A stretch of 64,000 nucleotides of DNA from Bacteroidota bacterium. GTDB taxonomy: Bacteria; Bacteroidota; Bacteroidia; NS11-12g; UBA9320. The notes beneath the pieces are model-generated. The model was given only the letters and a program-made list of their open reading frames with translations. It searched no databases and was not told where the DNA came from. How positions within the stretch are numbered: the stretch's first letter is position 1; the number at the start of each line of letters is the position of its first letter. The stretch is taken from the NCBI GenBank assembly GCA_947468275.1, contig CANIKO010000010.1:77114-141113 (forward strand), in the 5' to 3' direction. This document shows positions 37,163-46,735 of this stretch, one piece after another. Made by a program: the position numbers and the translations under genes.

Positions 37163-38644
37163 TTATTTTATCAATTCTGAAAGATATTTAGCAAAATCCA
37201 ACATCTCTTTTTCTTTAAATAAATCAGTCATAACCTGAACGCCTATAGGCATTCCTTTATTGTCTGTTCCTGCCGGAATACTGATAGCCGGATTTCCTGC
37301 CAATGGTGCCTGAACTGTAAAAATATCGGCTAAGTACATGGCAATTGGGTCGGATATTTTTCCTCCTAATTCAAATGCTGTAGTGGGTGTAGTAGGATTT
37401 AAAATAAAATCATAACTATTAAATAAGGCTTTGGTTTGTTCACTTATTTCACGTCTCACTTTTTGAGCTTTTGAATAATAAGCGTCGTAATAATCTGAGC
37501 TTAAAACGAATGTTCCAGCCATAATACGTCGTTTTACTTCATCGCCAAATCCCTTGCTTCTTGATTTTTTTATGGTTGATTCTAAGTCTGTACTATTTGG
37601 GCTGCGATAGCCATATAAAATTCCGGAATATCGGCTGAGGTTGGATGAGGCTTCAGCGGTAGTTATCACATAATAACATGGCACCAAATAATCCAATAAA
37701 TCAAAACTTACAGCATCCACGGTATGGCCTTCTTTTCGTAGTTGTTCAACAATTGATAAAGTCTTATTTTTTATTTCAGGCTGCACGCCATCAGCATTCA
37801 CGTAATTTTCAAGATAAGCAATTCGTGCTTTTGGTTTTATAGGTGAAAAGGAAGAATAGGTTTCTACAGGTTTATCGGAAGCTGTGGCATCCATCCCGTC
37901 ATCGCCTGAAATGATTTCCATCAATAAGGCCATGTCTTCAATAGTAGAAGTAATAGGTCCTATTTGGTCGAATGAGGAGGCATAAGGCAATAAGCCATAG
38001 CGGCTTATTCGTCCATACGTTGGCTTTATCCCAAAATTTCCGGTAAAGGCGGCAGGTTGTCTAACAGAACCGCCTGTATCTGAACCTAAAGTAGCAGTGC
38101 ATAAATTAGCCTGAACGGCTACTGCTGCACCACCTGATGAACCGCCTGAAACTTTAGAATTGTCTTGAGCATTAAGCACAGGTCCATATGCCGAATTTTC
38201 ATTGGAAGCTCCCATGGCAAATTCATCACAGTTTAATCGGCCAATAATAATAGCATCTTCGGCTAAAAGTCGCTCGGTAACGGTGGCTGAATATAATGAT
38301 TCAAACCCTTCCAAAATTTTGCTGGAGGCCGAAACTTTATGGTTCTTGTAACAAATATTATCTTTTAGTCCGATGAACATTCCGGCTAGTTTTCCGGTTT
38401 TTTCGCCACGCTTCATGCGGCCATCTAACTCAGCTGCTTTTTGCAATACTTCATCTTTATATACTTCCAAAAAAGCATTAAGATGTGTATTGTCTTCAAT
38501 ATTAGAAAGATAGAATTGAGCCAAATCGGTGCAAGAATATTTGCCCGAGGCCAAATCAGGTTTGATAATAATAAATCCTTTGGGGTAATTCAAATCCGAA
38601 CTATTTTTCGTCAGTAGGTTTTTTAGGTTCGTCCATGCCTTCAC
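37163..38644 (-). CDS. gatA: Asp-tRNA(Asn)/Glu-tRNA(Gln) amidotransferase subunit A
   Basis: [90 protein letters not shown]. Confidence 0.97.
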   Translation of the reverse strand: MKAWTNLKNLLTKNSSDLNYPKGFIIIKPDLASGKYSCTDLAQFYLSNIEDNTHLNAFLEVYKDEVLQKAAELDGRMKRGEKTGKLAGMFIGLKDNICYKNHKVSASSKILEGFESLYSATVTERLLAEDAIIIGRLNCDEFAMGASNENSAYGPVLNAQDNSKVSGGSSGGAAVAVQANLCTATLGSDTGGSVRQPAAFTGNFGIKPTYGRISRYGLLPYASSFDQIGPITSTIEDMALLMEIISGDDGMDATASDKPVETYSSFSPIKPKARIAYLENYVNADGVQPEIKNKTLSIVEQLRKEGHTVDAVSFDLLDYLVPCYYVITTAEASSNLSRYSGILYGYRSPNSTDLESTIKKSRSKGFGDEVKRRIMAGTFVLSSDYYDAYYSKAQKVRREISEQTKALFNSYDFILNPTTPTTAFELGGKISDPIAMYLADIFTVQAPLAGNPAISIPAGTDNKGMPIGVQVMTDLFKEKEMLDFAKYLSELIK

Positions 38645-38813
38645 GAATTTTGTCTTTCACATCGTTTTTAGCATTGTTAAATTCACGGATTCCGGAGCCT
38701 AATCCTCGCATAAGTTCAGGTATTTTTTTACCGCCAAACAGTAAAAGAACAACAATGAAAATAAGAATCCATTCTGATCCACCTGGCATTCCGAATAAAA
38801 GTATTGAGTTCAT
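38601..38813 (-). CDS. tatA: Twin-arginine translocase TatA/TatE family subunit (copy 1)
   Basis: [42 protein letters not shown]. Confidence 0.92.
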   Translation of the reverse strand: MNSILLFGMPGGSEWILIFIVVLLLFGGKKIPELMRGLGSGIREFNNAKNDVKDKIREGMDEPKKPTDEK

Positions 38814-38923
38814 GATATTTTTTTGCAAAATTAAACAATTTACACAAGGATACATACGGTTTTATGCCCTACCGCAGTAACGCTTGTCAAATTGTGTAAA
38901 TCAATTATAAGTAGTTTTCCTAA

Positions 38924-39130
38924 TTAACTTTCGTCAGAAGGTTTTTTGGTTTCTTTCGGTTCTTCAGCCATGCCTTCACGAATTTTGTCTTTCACATCGT
39001 TCTTTGCATTATTAAATTCCCTGATTCCAGAACCCAATCCTTTCATAAGTTCAGGTATTTTTTTACCTCCAAAAAGTAAAAGTACTACAATAAAAATAAG
39101 GATCCATTCTGATCCACCTGGCATTCCCAT
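38924..39130 (-). CDS. tatA: Twin-arginine translocase TatA/TatE family subunit (copy 2)
   Basis: [50 protein letters not shown], nearly identical to copy 1. Confidence 0.92.
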   Translation of the reverse strand: MGMPGGSEWILIFIVVLLLFGGKKIPELMKGLGSGIREFNNAKNDVKDKIREGMAEEPKETKKPSDES

Positions 39131-39282
39131 AATTTTTTTGTGCGAAGTTATGCTAATTTCTTTTTTGATTCAAATTTACATAACGTTTTTTTAAAGCTTT
39201 TTATCCAAAGCATTTAAGCTATTTTGCCGTTAAATTAAACAACCCTAACAATATTATACCAATATTAACATTCAATAATTAT

Positions 39283-40029
39283 ATGAACAAGCTACCTGCA
39301 ATTACTCTCGCATTTTGGATAATGAAAATTTGTGCCACCACCCTAGGCGAAACAGCTGGTGATTTATTATCAATGACACTTAATATAGGCTATGCTTTGA
39401 GTTCTATAATTTTGTTTAGTTTTTTTATTGGCACCTTATTTATTCAACTTTTTAGTAAAAAATTTCACCCAATTGTTTATTGGTCTGTGATATTGGCTAC
39501 CAGCACTGCGGGAACCACCATGTCCGACTATATGGATAGAACTCTCGGGTTAGGCTATGCCACAGGATCTTTAATTTTGGTAACATTATTGTCAGTTACC
39601 CTGATAATTTGGAAGAAAACTGAAAAGACATTGTCTGTAACCAATATTAAATCAAGACGAGGTGAACTGTTTTATTGGGTGGCCATTTTATTTTCAAATA
39701 CTTTAGGCACAGCCTTGGGTGATTTTTTAGCCGATAATTCAGGTCTTGGGTTTTTGGGTGGTGCAATACTAATAGGAAGTTTATTGGCTATGATAGTTTT
39801 AGCCTACTATTATTCCAAAATTTCTCATGTGGTTTTGTTTTGGTTAGCATTTGTTTTAACGCGTCCCTTTGGAGCTACTTTTGGCGATTTACTTACAAAG
39901 CCCATTGAAAAAGGAGGATTGGATTTTGGAACTATTGGCTCTTCAATGATTCTTTTTGTAATTCTTGTGTTTTTGGTGACCAAGTCAATATTAAAAATAA
40001 AATCGGAGGAGAAACATCTTGCAGTCTGA
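39283..40029 (+). CDS. Polytopic membrane protein with four internal repeats (COG4705-like)
   Basis: Four copies of a TxG.x(x)GD-x(8-14)-G.G.x.G.. module each followed by a TM segment. Confidence 0.8.
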   Translation: MNKLPAITLAFWIMKICATTLGETAGDLLSMTLNIGYALSSIILFSFFIGTLFIQLFSKKFHPIVYWSVILATSTAGTTMSDYMDRTLGLGYATGSLILVTLLSVTLIIWKKTEKTLSVTNIKSRRGELFYWVAILFSNTLGTALGDFLADNSGLGFLGGAILIGSLLAMIVLAYYYSKISHVVLFWLAFVLTRPFGATFGDLLTKPIEKGGLDFGTIGSSMILFVILVFLVTKSILKIKSEEKHLAV

Positions 40030-40079
40030 TAAAAAAATAGGGATTTCATTTCTTTCGTCTTATTTTGTAGCTTATTAAT

Positions 40080-41258
40080 ATGAGTATAAAAATATTTTTA
40101 AAACCTGGAAAGGAAAAATCGTTAAATCGTTTTCATCTTTGGGTTTTTAGTGGTGCTATTAATTATAAGGAAGGGAATCCTTTAGATGGTGATGTGGTTG
40201 AAGTTTTAACTTCTGACAAAAAATTTATTGCTCGCGGGCATTATCAAAATGGCTCTATAATGGTTCGAATATTGACTTTTATTGATGAACCAATTGATGC
40301 TAATTTTTGGATAAAAAGATTGACGGAAGCCATTGCATTAAGAAAAGCAATTGGATTATTTGAAAATAATTATACCAATGTTTTTAGAGTTTTTCATGGC
40401 GAAGGAGATCATTGTCCTGGTTTAGTAATTGACAATTACAATAATACTTTGGTGGTGCAAACGCATTCTATCGGTATGCTTCGTCAGGTGGATGAAATTG
40501 CAGAAGCTATAAAAAAAGTTTGGGGAAAAGCATTGGTGGGGATTTTTACCAAAGGCGATCAAACCCTTAAACAAAAGGAAATTTCGAGTGATTTAAAAAA
40601 GATTTTGTTTGGTGAAGTTGGTGAAACCGAAGTTTTGGAAAACGGTCATAAATTTAAAGTTGATATTTTGGAAGGTCAAAAAACCGGATTTTTTATTGAC
40701 CAAAGAGACAATCGTTTTCTACTAGAAAAATATAGCCAAGGAAAAACCGTAATGAATTTGTTTGGATATACCGGTGGATTTTCGGTATATGCCTTGGGCG
40801 GCGGAGCTAAAGAGGTTCATACTATTGATGTTTCGGCCAAAGCCGTAGAACAAGCCAATGCTAATATTGCTTTGAATAATTACAAAGGAAAGCATGAAGG
40901 AATTACGGCAGATGCTTTTGAAATTTTTAAACAATTGCCAATTGATTATGATATTATGGTGCTCGATCCGCCTGCATTTGCAAAGCATCAAGGGGCCTTA
41001 TCAAATGCACGTGAAGCCTATCGCAGGTTGAACAAATTAGCTTTTGATACCATAAAACCGGGAGGAATTATTTTTACATTTTCATGCTCTCAGGTTATTA
41101 CTAAAGATATTTTTAGAACAGCGGTGTTCTCAGCAGCGGCCCAAAGCGGCCGAACGGTAAGAATTTTGCACCAACTCACCCAACCGGCCGATCATCCTGT
41201 CAATTTGTTTCACCCCGAAACCGAATATTTAAAAGGTTTGGTGCTTTATGTGGAATAG
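40080..41258 (+). CDS. Class I SAM-dependent rRNA methyltransferase, RlmI-like (PUA + methyltransferase)
   Basis: LKPGKEKSLNRFHLWVFSGAI (PUA), GEGDHCPGLVIDNY, QKTGFFIDQRDNR, VMNLFGYTGGFSVYALGGGAKEVHTIDVS, LDPPAFAKH, FTFSCSQ. Confidence 0.95.
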   Translation: MSIKIFLKPGKEKSLNRFHLWVFSGAINYKEGNPLDGDVVEVLTSDKKFIARGHYQNGSIMVRILTFIDEPIDANFWIKRLTEAIALRKAIGLFENNYTNVFRVFHGEGDHCPGLVIDNYNNTLVVQTHSIGMLRQVDEIAEAIKKVWGKALVGIFTKGDQTLKQKEISSDLKKILFGEVGETEVLENGHKFKVDILEGQKTGFFIDQRDNRFLLEKYSQGKTVMNLFGYTGGFSVYALGGGAKEVHTIDVSAKAVEQANANIALNNYKGKHEGITADAFEIFKQLPIDYDIMVLDPPAFAKHQGALSNAREAYRRLNKLAFDTIKPGGIIFTFSCSQVITKDIFRTAVFSAAAQSGRTVRILHQLTQPADHPVNLFHPETEYLKGLVLYVE

Positions 41259-41328
41259 CAATTTTTAAAATAATTAAGCGTTAAGTAGTAATATTTGAAA
41301 CCCAATTAATATTTAATAAAAATTAGAT

Positions 41329-42780
41329 TTGCAGCCTCGTTTGAATTTTTATAAAACCATATTAGCTCTTTTATTTTTGGCCTACATAACCGGGTGCAAA
41401 CCTGAAAAGTTTACAACCAATAGTGCAGACAAACTAAGTTTTAGTTACGATACTATACTATTTGATACCATTCTTTCGCAGTTGTATTTAGGAACGCCAA
41501 AGTCAGTTAATCGACAATTTGTAGTAAGAAACAAACATGATAAAAAAATTAAAACTACAATTTATTTAGCTGGAGGTGATAAATCCCAATTTAGATTAAA
41601 TGTGGATGGTGACGCCGGCAATCGGTTTGAAGAAATAGAAATACGACCGCATGATAGTGTTTATGTTTTTGTAGAAGCTTATGCCAATCCTAACCACGAC
41701 CCAGCCGGAAATGCTTTAATTATTCATGACTCCATAGTTTTTTTAACTAATGGAAATTATCAAAATGTCCAGTTAGTAGCTTGGGGGCAGGATGCTATTT
41801 ATATTTACAAAGATTCAACTTTTACAGATATGGTATGGGCTGACAAAACCAAGCCATATGTTGTTTATGACTATTTCCGAGTAAAACCAGGAGCTACACT
41901 TACAATAAAAGAGGGAGTCAAAGTTTATTTTGCACCTTATTCTGATTTGCAAACTGAGGGAACTTTAATAATTGGTGGAACAATTGATGAGCCTGTAATA
42001 TTTGAAGGAGATCGCACTTCAGATAAATACTCTGATAAATTTACTGCCTTTAAATATTGTAATATTCCCGGTCAATGGTCAGGCCTTACTTTTAAATGGC
42101 CATCTAAAGGCAATTTAATTAAATATCTTCGCTTGAAAAATGCTGCCTATGGTATATCAATAGATTCTTCTTCTTTTGATGGACAAAGTACAGTAAAAAT
42201 TTATAACACCTTTATTCAAAATATATCTTCTTTTGCTGTAGTAGGAAATCGCTCAAAGGTGTATTTGGAAAACAGTGTATTAGCCAATTGTGGTTCAGCT
42301 TGCCTTTATACTTTTAAAGGTGGAGATTACGATTTAAGGCATGTTACCATTTCGGGTTATTGTGATTTTGGAGGAGGAAACGATCCCGCCTTGGCGGTTA
42401 CAAATAGGCTTAGAGATGGTTTTGGGAGAATTATAGAAACTTATCCCGGACTGAAATTTAAGATTCAGAATTCAATCGTTTATGGGGATTTGAAAGATGA
42501 ATTGTGGTTCGATATTGATGGTGCTGTTTTGCCAGAACCAATCACCGTTATTGGATCTCTATTAAAATCTTCTAATACAACACTTGTCCAAGCAGGAACC
42601 CAAAATATTTTAAGCTTGGATCCGAAATTTAAAGACTTAAAAAAATATAATTTTGATTTGGATACTCTTTCTCTAGCTCAAAATATTGGAATAATTTTAT
42701 CTTCACCAATTGGTTTTGATTTTTTGGGGAGACCCCGTGACAGCAAACCTGATGCAGGAGCTTTCGAAAGGAAAGAGTAG
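41329..42780 (+). CDS. Hypothetical lipoprotein with parallel beta-helix-like region
   Basis: LLFLAYITGC lipobox; GTLIIGGTIDEPVIFEGDR, repeated helix-like segments, C-term GFDFLGRPRDSKPDAGAFERKE. Confidence 0.8.
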   Translation: MQPRLNFYKTILALLFLAYITGCKPEKFTTNSADKLSFSYDTILFDTILSQLYLGTPKSVNRQFVVRNKHDKKIKTTIYLAGGDKSQFRLNVDGDAGNRFEEIEIRPHDSVYVFVEAYANPNHDPAGNALIIHDSIVFLTNGNYQNVQLVAWGQDAIYIYKDSTFTDMVWADKTKPYVVYDYFRVKPGATLTIKEGVKVYFAPYSDLQTEGTLIIGGTIDEPVIFEGDRTSDKYSDKFTAFKYCNIPGQWSGLTFKWPSKGNLIKYLRLKNAAYGISIDSSSFDGQSTVKIYNTFIQNISSFAVVGNRSKVYLENSVLANCGSACLYTFKGGDYDLRHVTISGYCDFGGGNDPALAVTNRLRDGFGRIIETYPGLKFKIQNSIVYGDLKDELWFDIDGAVLPEPITVIGSLLKSSNTTLVQAGTQNILSLDPKFKDLKKYNFDLDTLSLAQNIGIILSSPIGFDFLGRPRDSKPDAGAFERKE

Positions 42781-42847
42781 GTAAGTTTAAGGATTTTTTA
42801 TAGCTTTTTCGTGGCAAAAATTTCTCAAGAAATAATATTTTTGCCAT

Positions 42848-43330
42848 GTGAACATTGCGCAGCTAAAAATAAAAGCTGCCGCTAAACACAAAGAAAATTC
42901 TGTGTTTTTGGCGAAACTCAAACAAAAACCTCCTAAAAAGTTGGATCAGATAATGGAGGGAATTCATGAAGAAGTATTTGAAAAAACAGACTGCTTGCAA
43001 TGTCGTAATTGCTGCCGAACCACTGGCCCGCTTTTATTACCCAAAGATATTGAAATATTGGCAAGTCATTTAAAAATGAGACCCGGCAAGTTTATGGAAC
43101 ACTATTTAAGGGTAGATGAAGACAATGACACTATTTTTAAATCAATGCCTTGCCCTTTTTTAGGGGAAGATAATTCCTGTTCGGTGTATGAATATCGTCC
43201 CAAGGCCTGCCGTATATTTCCGCATACCAAACGCAAAAAAATTTACCAGATAAATCATCTTAACATTCAAAATGTGGCTATATGTCCTGCTGCATTTGAA
43301 GTAGTAGAACGGTTGAAAAAAATAATTTAA
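42848..43330 (+). CDS. YkgJ-family cysteine cluster protein (GTG start)
   Basis: DCLQCRNCCRTTGPLLL, CPFLGEDNSCSVYEYRPKACRIFPH. Confidence 0.92.
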   Translation: MNIAQLKIKAAAKHKENSVFLAKLKQKPPKKLDQIMEGIHEEVFEKTDCLQCRNCCRTTGPLLLPKDIEILASHLKMRPGKFMEHYLRVDEDNDTIFKSMPCPFLGEDNSCSVYEYRPKACRIFPHTKRKKIYQINHLNIQNVAICPAAFEVVERLKKII

Positions 43331-45285
43331 AATTTTTCTTCTTTAACGGGAACAAAAAACTGCCGTTTGTTTTTGCGCCAAATTTTGCCAATGGCAGCCA
43401 TTACTTCTGGCAGTTTGAAAATACTGATACTGCGCGACCTTAAAGCTACAAACAATGACATAACAAAGCTTATTAAAAAATTAAATCCTCCAATTAAAAA
43501 GATTCCAATAAAGGTAAAAACCCAATCAGCTAATGACAAAATATTATCCAATCCCGCTAAAGCTACACCAAATGTGCCAGCAGAAAAAGTGATGTGACGA
43601 ATGTCAATATTTAAACCTAAAAACTTTCCGATCACAAATGTACTTCCTAAAAAAAATCCTAAAGAAATATTACCTGAAATTGGCCCCGCATGAACTCTAA
43701 AAAATTGACTCATATTTTTTAATCTTTCTTTCGAAAAATTTCTAAGCAATAGAGGCTGGCGTTCTATTCGTTCCGGAATTTTATAATACACACTCATGTT
43801 TTCAGTATAGCCCGCTATAATACCTGACAAGAACAAATAAAATCCTGCAATAGCAGCATGCAAAAGTGCCAGGCTTATAAATGGATTTTGATCGTGAATT
43901 GAATGCATGGCTTTGTCTGGGTCCATAATATGGTTTCCAGTTAAATAAAAATAAAACGCCGAAATACAATAGCTAACGGGAAAAGCTACAATCACATTTC
44001 CTGCAAATGCAATAGTTTGTGACCTAGAAACTTTGGCCACCAAATGGGCAAATTTAGAAAAATCACCCCCTTTTTGTGCAGTTTGTAAGGCATGGCTTAA
44101 AGTAGAAGCTGTCATGGCGGGTTGTTTTGTGGCCAATGTAAATTTCCATAAATATATAGCAACAAAACCTATAGCGTAATTAAGGGAATAAAGAAGCGTT
44201 GTAAGAAAAGGAGAGGCATACATATAGTAAATGAGGGTTTTAAAAACCACCAAAAACCCAACCACCAAACCAGCTCCGCAGGCCGATCGAAATAGTTCCC
44301 AATATTCTTTTCGGTTACTAGTAATATAACGTTCGCCAGATTTACTATTGTGTTCGGTAATTTGATGTGCTAATACTCCCAAATTGTCATTTATTATTTG
44401 TGAAAGGCTAAAGCGGCGACTGTGCCAGGTAACCAATTCAATAAAAAGTTTGGTGACAGGAATTTTAAAATCACCGCGTTTGTCTAGACAGTTTATTAAT
44501 AAAATAAGGCGATTATTAAGCTGGTGCATCCGTTGCAACTTATAAGTAATGCCCAATGTTATTCCGAATTTTGCGCGATTTCGATGAGCCATAGCAATAA
44601 AAAAATCAATCTGCCGATGTAGTTTCCGTATTTCGTAAAAAACAGGTTCAATAGCACTGGATTGGTTATTTTTTCTATGTTTTATTATTTCATCTGTATA
44701 ATCATTCAGCAGAAAAAAAGGCGACTGAAGCGTGTTGAAATCGGGCACCATTCCTATAACCTGTGGGTCGTGGCCTAGGTTACAAATACGATTTGTTATG
44801 ATTTCGAGGGAAGCAATAAGTTGAATGTCTAAAGATTCTTCGGTTTCAGAATTGGCATTACCCCAAAGCAATTCTAGCAAATTATGTAATAAGGAATCAC
44901 TTAAGTTAGAAAGCCATTGCCCATCACTTCGCTGCGTGAATAATTTATCAAAAACATATTCTAAAGAATCCTTTTCAAGGAGTGGTGGCAATATCCTTCG
45001 GCCAATTCGGTTTTTGAGTTCCTTATTGAAAGCAGTGGGTGGCAAAATTCCATTTTCAGTAAGAATTTGGCGAGTGTTAAGGTAACTAATAAAATTTGCA
45101 AATTCAGAAGAGAATTCATTTTTTAGTTCAGTATTGTTTTCAAGAGCAGCAATTAATACTGTAAGATTTTTATTGGCAGCAGAAGCATCTGAAGCATCTG
45201 CAGGCCGCAAAATAGTTATTAATTCGGCCAGCACATTTAGCCTGTTTTCGGGTGCCTCACAAAAATTTCTTAATACCGATTCCAA
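43327..45285 (-). CDS. Large membrane protein of the family annotated 'site-specific recombinase' (PF10136-like)
   Basis: FRSACGAGLVVGFLVVFKTLIYYMYASPFLTTLLYSLNYAIGFVAIYLWKFTLATKQPAMTASTLSHALQ plus several C-terminal TM segments; no recombinase catalytic motif seen. Confidence 0.75.
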   Translation of the reverse strand: MESVLRNFCEAPENRLNVLAELITILRPADASDASAANKNLTVLIAALENNTELKNEFSSEFANFISYLNTRQILTENGILPPTAFNKELKNRIGRRILPPLLEKDSLEYVFDKLFTQRSDGQWLSNLSDSLLHNLLELLWGNANSETEESLDIQLIASLEIITNRICNLGHDPQVIGMVPDFNTLQSPFFLLNDYTDEIIKHRKNNQSSAIEPVFYEIRKLHRQIDFFIAMAHRNRAKFGITLGITYKLQRMHQLNNRLILLINCLDKRGDFKIPVTKLFIELVTWHSRRFSLSQIINDNLGVLAHQITEHNSKSGERYITSNRKEYWELFRSACGAGLVVGFLVVFKTLIYYMYASPFLTTLLYSLNYAIGFVAIYLWKFTLATKQPAMTASTLSHALQTAQKGGDFSKFAHLVAKVSRSQTIAFAGNVIVAFPVSYCISAFYFYLTGNHIMDPDKAMHSIHDQNPFISLALLHAAIAGFYLFLSGIIAGYTENMSVYYKIPERIERQPLLLRNFSKERLKNMSQFFRVHAGPISGNISLGFFLGSTFVIGKFLGLNIDIRHITFSAGTFGVALAGLDNILSLADWVFTFIGIFLIGGFNFLISFVMSLFVALRSRSISIFKLPEVMAAIGKIWRKNKRQFFVPVKEEKF

Positions 45286-45403
45286 CAGATATAATTTACT
45301 ACAATGATATTTAATAAAACCCGAATAAAAAGAAAGTGAAAGCTACTTTTTTGCTAATTTTCAAATTTCCGTTTTTTCAAATCATTCTTCCTAATTTTGC
45401 CCG

Positions 45404-46735
45404 ATGCGAGTTCATTTTATTTCAATAGGCGGAGCGGTAATGCATAACATGGCTTTGGCCTTGCACTGCATGGGTTATAAGGTGTCAGGTAGTGACGATG
45501 AAATTTTTGAACCAGCCCTTTCCCGACTTAAATTACAAGGGTTATTGCCGGATCAATTTGGTTGGGACACCAGCCGAATTACTCCTGATATCGATTTTAT
45601 CATTTTGGGGATGCACGCTCGGGGCGATAATCCGGAATTGATAAAAGCTAAATTGTTGGGTTTAAAAATTTATTCATTTCCTGAATATGTTTACGAACAC
45701 AGCAAAAATAAAATACGGATTGTAATAGGAGGTAGTCATGGAAAAACTAGCACTACAGCAATGATAATGCATGTTTTAAACCACAAAAATATTGATTTCG
45801 ATTATTTGGTAGGTTCTCAACTGGAAGGATTTGAACGCATGGTAAAGCTGAGCCATGCCCCAATTATTGTTATTGAAGGGGATGAATATTTAACTTCGGC
45901 ATTGGATTTAAAACCTAAGTTTCATTGGTACAAACCACATACGGCTATCCTGACTGGTATTGCTTGGGACCACATAAATGTATTTCCTACTTATGATTTT
46001 TATGTAGAACAGTTTAAAATTTTTATTGACAGCATTGAGCCCGGCGGAACACTAATTTATTGCAATGAGGATGAGGATTTAGTAAAACTAGCCGGCCAAG
46101 CCAATTGCTCTGCTCTGCCTTATGAGGTTCCTGAACATACTATTGAAAATGGAACTACCACTATACATTTGAATGGAATGGATTATCCTTTGCAGGTATT
46201 TGGCAAACACAATTTATTGAATTTGCAAGCAGCCATGATGGCTTGCAAAACTATTGGAGTTTTGGAAACGGAGTTTTGGGAAGCTATTTCCAATTTTACA
46301 GGAGCGGCCAAACGACTTGAAAAAATTAAAGATACCGGTACCATAAAAATATTTAGAGATTTTGCCCATTCGCCTTCCAAACTAAAGGCCACCGTAAAAG
46401 CCGCTATCGGGCAATTTGAAGGATTTAATATTATTGGGGTTTTTGAACTTCATACCTTTAGTAGTTTAAATGCTGATTTTTTAAAGGAGTATAGAGATGC
46501 CATGAAGGGATTGGACACTTCAATTGTTTATTATAATAGCCATGTGTTTGAGCTGAAAAAGATGAAAATGCTAAGTCCTCATTTTGTAAGCCAACAATTC
46601 GGAGGTGTAATGGTGATAAACGAAAACTCACATTTGAAGGAAATCATTCAATCCAAACTCACGGATAGAAATATTTTATTGTTCATGAGTTCAGGTAATT
46701 TTGACGGAATGAATTTGTTAAATTTCGGAGGATAA
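45404..46735 (+). CDS. mpl: UDP-N-acetylmuramate:L-alanyl-gamma-D-glutamyl-meso-diaminopimelate ligase (Mur ligase family)
   Basis: RVHFISIGGAVMHNMALALHCMGYKVSGSDDEIFEPALSRL, VIGGSHGKTSTTAMI, VIEGDEYLTSALDLKPKFHWYKPHTAILTGIAWDHINVFPTYDFY, RDFAHSPSKLKATV. Confidence 0.93.
   Translation: MRVHFISIGGAVMHNMALALHCMGYKVSGSDDEIFEPALSRLKLQGLLPDQFGWDTSRITPDIDFIILGMHARGDNPELIKAKLLGLKIYSFPEYVYEHSKNKIRIVIGGSHGKTSTTAMIMHVLNHKNIDFDYLVGSQLEGFERMVKLSHAPIIVIEGDEYLTSALDLKPKFHWYKPHTAILTGIAWDHINVFPTYDFYVEQFKIFIDSIEPGGTLIYCNEDEDLVKLAGQANCSALPYEVPEHTIENGTTTIHLNGMDYPLQVFGKHNLLNLQAAMMACKTIGVLETEFWEAISNFTGAAKRLEKIKDTGTIKIFRDFAHSPSKLKATVKAAIGQFEGFNIIGVFELHTFSSLNADFLKEYRDAMKGLDTSIVYYNSHVFELKKMKMLSPHFVSQQFGGVMVINENSHLKEIIQSKLTDRNILLFMSSGNFDGMNLLNFGG

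Noticed and set aside
43327-45285. Calling an integrase or mobile element from the 'site-specific recombinase' family name
   Set aside because: No att sites, integrase motifs or flanking repeats; the protein is membrane-embedded.
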